Source of the DNA: an uncultured Lachnospiraceae bacterium | Lineage (GTDB): Bacteria > Bacillota > Clostridia > Lachnospirales > Lachnospiraceae | Reading direction: 5' to 3' | Assembly (NCBI GenBank): GCA_947600145.1 | Contig: CANQGA010000004.1 | Coordinates: 1 to 41,577 of the forward strand | DNA length: 41,577 bases | In this document: in pieces, positions 36,804-41,577 of the stretch | How the letters are laid out: every line of letters starts with the position of its first letter | Numbering within the stretch: position 1 is the stretch's first letter | Notes under the pieces: model-generated | The model's input: the letters and a program-made list of their open reading frames with translations, nothing else | Database searches by the model: none | Told to the model about the DNA's origin: nothing | Position numbers and translations under genes: made by a program

Positions 36804-39755
36804 ATGTTTTCGAATGAGTATATGCGTGAGATCAGGCGGGGCTTTGACCGCCAGATGACGTTAATCGAGGAAGAGATCGGGAGACTGGAGAATGGATCAA
36901 AGCCTGCCTTAGCCGGGGAGGAAAATGGAAACGCCGCCGTGTCTTCCGGCGGTCTGGCGGCGCTGCGCCTTCCGCTGCTTCGCGCGAAGAAGCAGGAGAT
37001 CCTGGACGCGCTCGGCGGCTGCCTGCCGGATGAGGCGGAAGCGATGATGTTTCTCTTCAGCGCCATGCCCATAAGCGACATTCTGGAGTACCCGGCGGAG
37101 CTTTTCCTGGCATACGCCCGGCACGGGGTATTCCTGTGGAAGGAGGGGCCCTTTGCGGGCAGAGTTCCGGAGAGGCTCTTTGCCAATTATGTGCTGCACC
37201 ACAGGGTGAATAATGAGGATATCGCGGATCTGCGGTCCTTCTTCTATGGGAAGCTGGCCGGCCGGGTGGTCCCGGACAGCATGGAGAAGACGGTCATTGA
37301 GGCCAATTACTGGTGCGCGCAGGAGGGAACCTACCGTTCCACCGACGGACGCACCCAGAACGCCCTGACCATGTACTCGACGGCGACAGGCCGCTGCGGG
37401 GAGGAATCGACCTTCGCGGTTTCCGTGCTGCGGAGCATCGGCATCCCGGCCCGGCAGGTCTACGCGCCGCTCTGGACACACTGCGACGACAATCACGCCT
37501 GGGTCGAGGCCTGGTGCGACGGGAAATGGATCTTCTTCGGCGCCTGCGAGCCGGAAGAACGGCTGAATTACGGCTGGTTCATCGGACCGGCATCCAGGGC
37601 GATGCTTCTGCATTCCCGGTGGTTCGGGCCGGATGAACCGCTGGATCCCGTGCTGGGCCGAAAGGGCATGAGCCGGATCCTGAACCATATGGAGCGGTAC
37701 GCGCATACGACCTGGCTGACGATACGCGTGGCGGATGAGAGCGGCCGGCCGGTGCCGGACGCGAAGGTGGAGTGCCAGGTGGTGAACGCCGGCGAACTGC
37801 GGCCGATCGCGTTCCTTAAGACTGGCGGCGCGGGTTCGCCGGACTGCGGAACAGTCAGGATGCTGACCGGTTACGGGGATCTGTATGTGACGGCGTCGAA
37901 GGAGGACGCAGGCGCGGGCTGTCCGGAAGATGATCCGGCAGACAGCGCGCGGGGAACGGAAGAGCCGGAGGCCGGGCAGGCTGCCCCCGCGCGGAGGACG
38001 GAAGCTTCGAAAGCCGGGATGACCGGCCATGCCGTGCGCTACGGCGAGACGAAGGTCTCGATGATCGGCCTTGCGGCAGGGCAGGAGGCGGAAGCCGCGG
38101 TCGTCCTGCACGACGGCCCGCGGTGTACGGATGGCTTTCAGGATCTGGAATTCTATGCCCCGAAGGTAGGAAATATCAACGACGATACATTGACGGACGA
38201 GCAGAAGCGAGTCGGTCTTAAGCGCAACCAGGAAGCCGCCGGATACCGTGCGCGGAAGAAGGAAGCGTTCTATGACAGGGAGAAGGCGGAGGCGGTTCTT
38301 AAGCGTTTCCCGGAGGAGGAACGCGCGGAGCTGGATGAGCTTCTGCACAGGGCCCTCGGCAATCTGTCCGAGATCCTCAAATTCCTCACCTGGGAGTCAG
38401 ACTGCCTGGCTGCCCAGGAGCGGCGGGACGCCTGCGCGGATCCGGCTGAGAACGCGGGAGGATTTGCGGGACGTTTCGGAGAATCCGGAATTAAGAAGGC
38501 CGGAAGCTGGAAGCTGGAAGTGCTGCGGTCGCTCCGGGAAAAGGATCTGTGGGACATCAGGGCGGATATTCTGAAGGAATGCTGCGAAACGGCTGCGCCT
38601 TACGCGGGCAGCATGCCCGGCTGGGTCTTCTATCATTTCCTGGTGAACGCCCGTGTGGCCAATGAGATGGTCCGGCCGTGCAGACGGTTCCTGGCAGATC
38701 ATATAAGTTCGGAACAGGCGGAAGCGATCCGTAAATGTCCGTCTGTCCTGACATCGCTTGCGGATCAGTGGATCCATTCGATTCCGAGTCAGGAGTATGA
38801 AGATCTGATCACTACGCCTGCGGCGTGCCTGCGGGGCGGTATCGCAAGCGTCATGTCGAAGAAGGTCTTCTGCGTTACGCTGTACAGGACGCTGGGAATT
38901 CCGGCACGGATCCGCATGATCGACCGGAGCGTGGAGTATTACCGGGACGGCCGGTTTGAATCGGCCGGAGGAGAAGAGCCGAAAGGATCCGGAGGTCTGT
39001 TCCCTTCCGCCGGAAAGGCGGGCCTGACCCTGCGCGGGAGCGAGTCGCTGAATCTGACCGACTGGGCCCATTACAGCCTGGACCGGTTTGAGAAGGATCA
39101 TTATGACCGCGTGGGGATGTGGGATCATTTCGAAGAACTGCAGATGAATGAAGTCTATCTGGAACTGGAGCCGGGTATTTACCGCGCGCTGACCACGAAC
39201 CGCCGGGCGGACGGCAGCCAGCTTGTGAAATACATGACCTTTGAGCTGAAGGCAGGAGAGCAGCGTGAACTGGATCTGAGTCTGCGAAAGATCTCTCCGA
39301 CGGCGCTTCGTACCGAGTATGAGGTTCGCGATCTGGGCCTTAAGACGACGGAGGGCAGGGATGTGCGGCTTAAGGATCTGTCCGGAAGCGGCAGGGCGCT
39401 CCTTGTATGGCTGGAGGTCACGAGGGAGCCGACCGAGCATATCCTGAACGAGCTGTATGAGAAGAGCGCAGATTTCGCCGCGCTGACGCAGCCGCTTTAT
39501 GTGGTGGTGAAGAAGCCGGAAGACCTTAAGGATGCCACGCTTGCGCGGACGATGGCCGCGATCCCGAATCTGAAGCCTCTCCTGCACGATTTCGGCGAGG
39601 ATTATAAGGTTCTGGCGGAGGAGATCGGCCTTGTGGCAGACCGCCTGCCGTTAGCCATGGTGCTGGAAGGCGGCGCGAAGTCGGTCTACGGCGACGCCGG
39701 GTACAATGTAGGCCTGGCGGATATGCTGTACCGGATCCTGAGCGCGGAGGCCTGA
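36804..39755 (+). CDS. Large transglutaminase-superfamily protein, function unknown
   Basis: This 983-residue protein has no signal peptide. A transglutaminase core occurs at residues about 170-260: TGRCGEESTF with Cys198, DDNHAWVEAW with His231, and KWIFFGACEPEERLNYGWF (246-249 Gly-Ala-Cys-Glu), where the family's usual Asp would be expected. An Ig-like domain follows (about 305-380: WLTIRVADESGRPVPDAKVE), then an Ala/Pro/Glu-rich linker (about 370-410). A second, degenerate core-like segment (about residues 675-725: GGIASVMSKKVFCVTLYRTL, then GIPARIRM) has no recognisable His/Asp follow-up. The end (about 840-983) resembles a thioredoxin-like fold without a CxxC motif. GGAGG lies ahead of the ATG at 36804. 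The role is unknown; its place between GH18 and GH29 suggests it acts on glycopeptides. Confidence 0.8.
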   Translation: MFSNEYMREIRRGFDRQMTLIEEEIGRLENGSKPALAGEENGNAAVSSGGLAALRLPLLRAKKQEILDALGGCLPDEAEAMMFLFSAMPISDILEYPAELFLAYARHGVFLWKEGPFAGRVPERLFANYVLHHRVNNEDIADLRSFFYGKLAGRVVPDSMEKTVIEANYWCAQEGTYRSTDGRTQNALTMYSTATGRCGEESTFAVSVLRSIGIPARQVYAPLWTHCDDNHAWVEAWCDGKWIFFGACEPEERLNYGWFIGPASRAMLLHSRWFGPDEPLDPVLGRKGMSRILNHMERYAHTTWLTIRVADESGRPVPDAKVECQVVNAGELRPIAFLKTGGAGSPDCGTVRMLTGYGDLYVTASKEDAGAGCPEDDPADSARGTEEPEAGQAAPARRTEASKAGMTGHAVRYGETKVSMIGLAAGQEAEAAVVLHDGPRCTDGFQDLEFYAPKVGNINDDTLTDEQKRVGLKRNQEAAGYRARKKEAFYDREKAEAVLKRFPEEERAELDELLHRALGNLSEILKFLTWESDCLAAQERRDACADPAENAGGFAGRFGESGIKKAGSWKLEVLRSLREKDLWDIRADILKECCETAAPYAGSMPGWVFYHFLVNARVANEMVRPCRRFLADHISSEQAEAIRKCPSVLTSLADQWIHSIPSQEYEDLITTPAACLRGGIASVMSKKVFCVTLYRTLGIPARIRMIDRSVEYYRDGRFESAGGEEPKGSGGLFPSAGKAGLTLRGSESLNLTDWAHYSLDRFEKDHYDRVGMWDHFEELQMNEVYLELEPGIYRALTTNRRADGSQLVKYMTFELKAGEQRELDLSLRKISPTALRTEYEVRDLGLKTTEGRDVRLKDLSGSGRALLVWLEVTREPTEHILNELYEKSADFAALTQPLYVVVKKPEDLKDATLARTMAAIPNLKPLLHDFGEDYKVLAEEIGLVADRLPLAMVLEGGAKSVYGDAGYNVGLADMLYRILSAEA

Positions 39756-39798
39756 TCTGATTGTTGGATCCTGAGCGCGGAGACGTGATCTGATTGAT
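39733..39798. repeat. 33-base tandem duplication across a stop codon
   Basis: GGATCCTGAGCGCGGAG occurs at 39733 and again at 39766, with the following ...CTGATCTGATTG also repeated: a 33-base unit in two copies differing at a few positions. The first copy carries the last codons and stop of the transglutaminase-like gene; the second lies in the spacer, so the duplication did not alter the protein. Confidence 0.85.
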
Positions 39799-39865
39799 GG
39801 ATGATGGAGCCAAAGCGCAGTACTGCGTGCAGAAGACAGTTCAAAAGCAGGAAAAGGGTGAAACT

Positions 39866-41239
39866 ATGGTATCATTTCTAAGGGAAGCCGCCGCGGTGGT
39901 TCCGTCGAAGCGGCAGCTGGACTGGTTTGACATCGGATTTTACGCGTTCGTCCATTTCGGCATGAATACATTTACAGACCGGGAATGGGGCGACGGGACG
40001 GAGAGCGAGCAGCTGTTCGCGCCGTCGGACCTGGACTGTGATCAATGGGTGGAGACGGTGAAGCAGGCCGGTATGAAGGGCCTGATCCTGACGGCGAAGC
40101 ATCACGACGGCTTCTGCCTGTGGCCGTCGAAATATACGGAGCACTGTGTGAAAAATTCCCCGGTTCCCGTCGATGTGGTCGGCGAGGCGGCCAGGGCCTG
40201 CAAAAAAGGCGGCATCCGCTTCGGCGTCTACCTGTCGCCGTGGGACCGCAACAGCGCTTACTACGGCACGCCGGAGTACAACGACTATTACTGCAGTCAG
40301 CTGACGGAGCTTCTGACCGGCTACGGCGACCTGTTCTGCGTCTGGTTCGACGGCGCCTGCGGGGAAGGCCCCAACGGCAAAAAGCAGGTTTACGATTTCC
40401 CGAGATATGTGGAGCTGATCCGCAAGTACCAGCCCGGCGCCGTGATCTTCTATGACAAAGGGCCGGACGTCCGCTGGTGCGGCAACGAGGCCGGCAACGG
40501 GCGCGTCTCCGAATGGGCCGTCGTTCCGGGGGAGCTCTGCACACTGGCTGAGCGGCAGACAGGCCCGGGACCGATGGCGGGAGAGGGCGATCTGAGCTAT
40601 CTGTACAATACGGAACAGTACCTGGGCGGGATGGGCAGCATCCTGTACTCCAAAGGTCTGGCATACGTTCCCGCGGAGGTGGATACCTCCATACGGAGGG
40701 GCTGGTTCTGGCACGGGAACGAGGATCCCAAGTCCCTTCCGGAGCTGTTTCGGATCTATAAGGCGTCCGTCGGAGGAAACGCCTGCCTGAACTTAAATAT
40801 TCCGCCGGACCGCCGCGGCCGGATGGATGAGCGGGATGTCAGGCGCTTAAAAGAGTTCGGCGACCTGCTTCGTCAGGAATTCGGGACGCCCCTCGAGGCG
40901 AAGGCGGAGAAGCTGGATAACGGCTATCCGACCCAGCCGGAATATCTGATCACATTGGCTCATCCGGTGTCCCGCGTGAAGCATGTGGTGCTGGAGGAAG
41001 ATATCGCGAAGGGCCAGAGGGTGGAGAATTTCCGCATCGAGGCCGCATTCACGAGCGGGAGCCAGTTCCCGCTGTTCCAGGGAACGACCATCGGCCACAG
41101 GAAGATCTGTACTCTTGTCGACCCGTTCGCGGAGCAGAACCGCCTGCTGGACGACAGCGAGGACAAGATCGACCGGCTGCGCGTCCGGGTGACGGCGGCC
41201 AGAGGAGAAGTATTCTTAAAGGACGTGAAAATATACTAG
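39866..41239 (+). CDS. GH29 alpha-L-fucosidase
   Basis: A 457-residue fucosidase releasing alpha-linked fucose from glycans. Landmarks are WFDIGFYAFVHFGMNTFTDR, LTAKHHDGFCLWPSKY and GVYLSPWDRNS. The nucleophile Asp162 lies in VWFDGACGEG. The barrel is followed by a C-terminal beta-domain (ITLAHPVSRVKHVVLEEDIA), of the length seen in the compact GH29 enzymes; subfamily A or B cannot be assigned safely. The ATG at 39866 follows AAAAGGGTG; upstream in-frame ATG codons at 39794 lie in the duplicated spacer. No signal peptide is seen. It is the last intact gene of the operon. Confidence 0.93.
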   Translation: MVSFLREAAAVVPSKRQLDWFDIGFYAFVHFGMNTFTDREWGDGTESEQLFAPSDLDCDQWVETVKQAGMKGLILTAKHHDGFCLWPSKYTEHCVKNSPVPVDVVGEAARACKKGGIRFGVYLSPWDRNSAYYGTPEYNDYYCSQLTELLTGYGDLFCVWFDGACGEGPNGKKQVYDFPRYVELIRKYQPGAVIFYDKGPDVRWCGNEAGNGRVSEWAVVPGELCTLAERQTGPGPMAGEGDLSYLYNTEQYLGGMGSILYSKGLAYVPAEVDTSIRRGWFWHGNEDPKSLPELFRIYKASVGGNACLNLNIPPDRRGRMDERDVRRLKEFGDLLRQEFGTPLEAKAEKLDNGYPTQPEYLITLAHPVSRVKHVVLEEDIAKGQRVENFRIEAAFTSGSQFPLFQGTTIGHRKICTLVDPFAEQNRLLDDSEDKIDRLRVRVTAARGEVFLKDVKIY

Positions 41240-41286
41240 GATCAGGATCGGATACAGAAACATTAAATTAGCCGAAGGAGTGCTGC

Positions 41287-41549
41287 TTGGACGATCCTAT
41301 ACTTCGTGTAAGCGCTGAGGAGGAAAGCGGAACCTTTTTAAGGATAATCCGCATCCTGTGTTTGTTGATAAAATTCAAAAGGCGCCGGCTTTATTTGAAC
41401 AGATCAAACTGTTTCTTGACCGGGAGCGGAAAAAGGGACAGTTCTTTCTGTGCGGCTCTCAGCAGTTCAGAATGATGAAGGGAGTAAGCGAATCCCTGGC
41501 CGAATGCTCATGTACGGTAAGGAAGCAAGCAACCGAAAACAAGAGATAG
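41287..41549 (+). pseudogene. Frameshifted remnant of an AAA ATPase (AAA_14/DUF4143 type)
   Basis: From 41288 the first frame reads DDPILRVSAEEESGTF, then the match moves to another frame at a run of five T (41335-41339), continuing FKDNPHPVFVDKIQKAPALF, then EQIKLFLDRERKKGQFFLCG, then SQQFRMMKGVSESLA. One extra T in that run would restore a single frame. Both parts match the middle of AAA_14 ATPases encoded in many clostridia and often discussed as possible toxin-antitoxin or defence-related genes. The N-terminal Walker A part is absent before 41287; after SESLA the sequence diverges (ECSCTVRKQATENKR, stop at 41549). The Walker B motif reads VFVDK where Glu is expected. This is therefore a decayed fragment. 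The rest, up to 41577, shows no other feature. Confidence 0.75.
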
Positions 41550-41577
41550 ACCGCCAGCACTACACTATTCCGAACCA

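Noticed and set aside
36909-38348. Long minus-strand open frame opposite the transglutaminase-like gene
   Set aside because: Arises from GC-rich codons in the true gene; no recognisable domain.
36804-39755. Naming the transglutaminase-like protein a peptide:N-glycanase
   Set aside because: The Asp position is not conserved and the superfamily contains many other activities, so only a hypothesis is warranted.

Overview
The window looks like chromosome from a Clostridia member, most likely Lachnospiraceae or a close relative. It is GC-rich (roughly 55-58% by eye) and has strong AGGAGG-type ribosome binding sites, sigma-A promoters, a Trp T-box leader and Firmicutes-type gene orders (ylxM-ffh-rpsP-khpA-rimM-trmD-rplS; DUF512-der-plsY-gpsA). 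The species assignment is inference. I saw no tRNA, rRNA, CRISPR array or intact mobile element.

Layout. (1) 1-8423 is a glycan or phospho-glycan uptake and breakdown locus: the 3' end of a sugar ABC permease, its substrate-binding lipoprotein, an FAD-dependent oxidoreductase with a discoidin-like tail, a glycerophosphodiester phosphodiesterase, a GH2 beta-mannosidase and an SGNH esterase. (2) 8424-8861 is non-coding, with a nested palindromic element, a strong promoter and a terminator-like leader hairpin. (3) 8862-18243 is a housekeeping run: HAD phosphatase, CarD-type regulator, ylxM, ffh, rpsP, khpA, rimM, trmD, rplS, lepB, rbgA, rnhB, yraN, pgeF. Terminator-like hairpins sit between several of these genes (ffh/rpsP, khpA/rimM, rplS/lepB). 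(4) 18240-20030 is a Trp T-box riboswitch controlling an orphan trpB2-type tryptophan synthase beta chain, followed by a convergent, divergent-sequence PRPP synthetase homologue on the minus strand. (5) 21598-26165 holds DUF512 radical-SAM protein, der, plsY and gpsA. (6) 26218-41239 is a seven-gene operon for complex glycans: GH38 alpha-mannosidase, GH2 beta-galactosidase, alpha/beta-hydrolase esterase, GH20 hexosaminidase, GH18 hydrolase, a 983-residue transglutaminase-superfamily protein and GH29 alpha-L-fucosidase. (7) 41287-41549 is a frameshifted remnant of an AAA ATPase.

How the parts work together. None of the glycoside hydrolases shows a signal peptide, so the likely scheme is import of pre-cut oligosaccharides or glycopeptides by ABC transporters and complete dismantling in the cytoplasm. 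The activities cover alpha-Man, beta-Man, beta-Gal, HexNAc and fucose, which matches the monosaccharide set of host N-glycans (sialic acid excepted). The most interesting candidate for new biology is the transglutaminase-superfamily protein at 36804-39755. It has the Cys and His of the catalytic triad, but a Gly-Ala-Cys-Glu-Pro-Glu segment where the usual Asp would be, plus a degenerate second transglutaminase-like segment. Because peptide:N-glycanases belong to the same superfamily, a role in cleaving glycopeptides is a testable hypothesis, not a demonstrated function.
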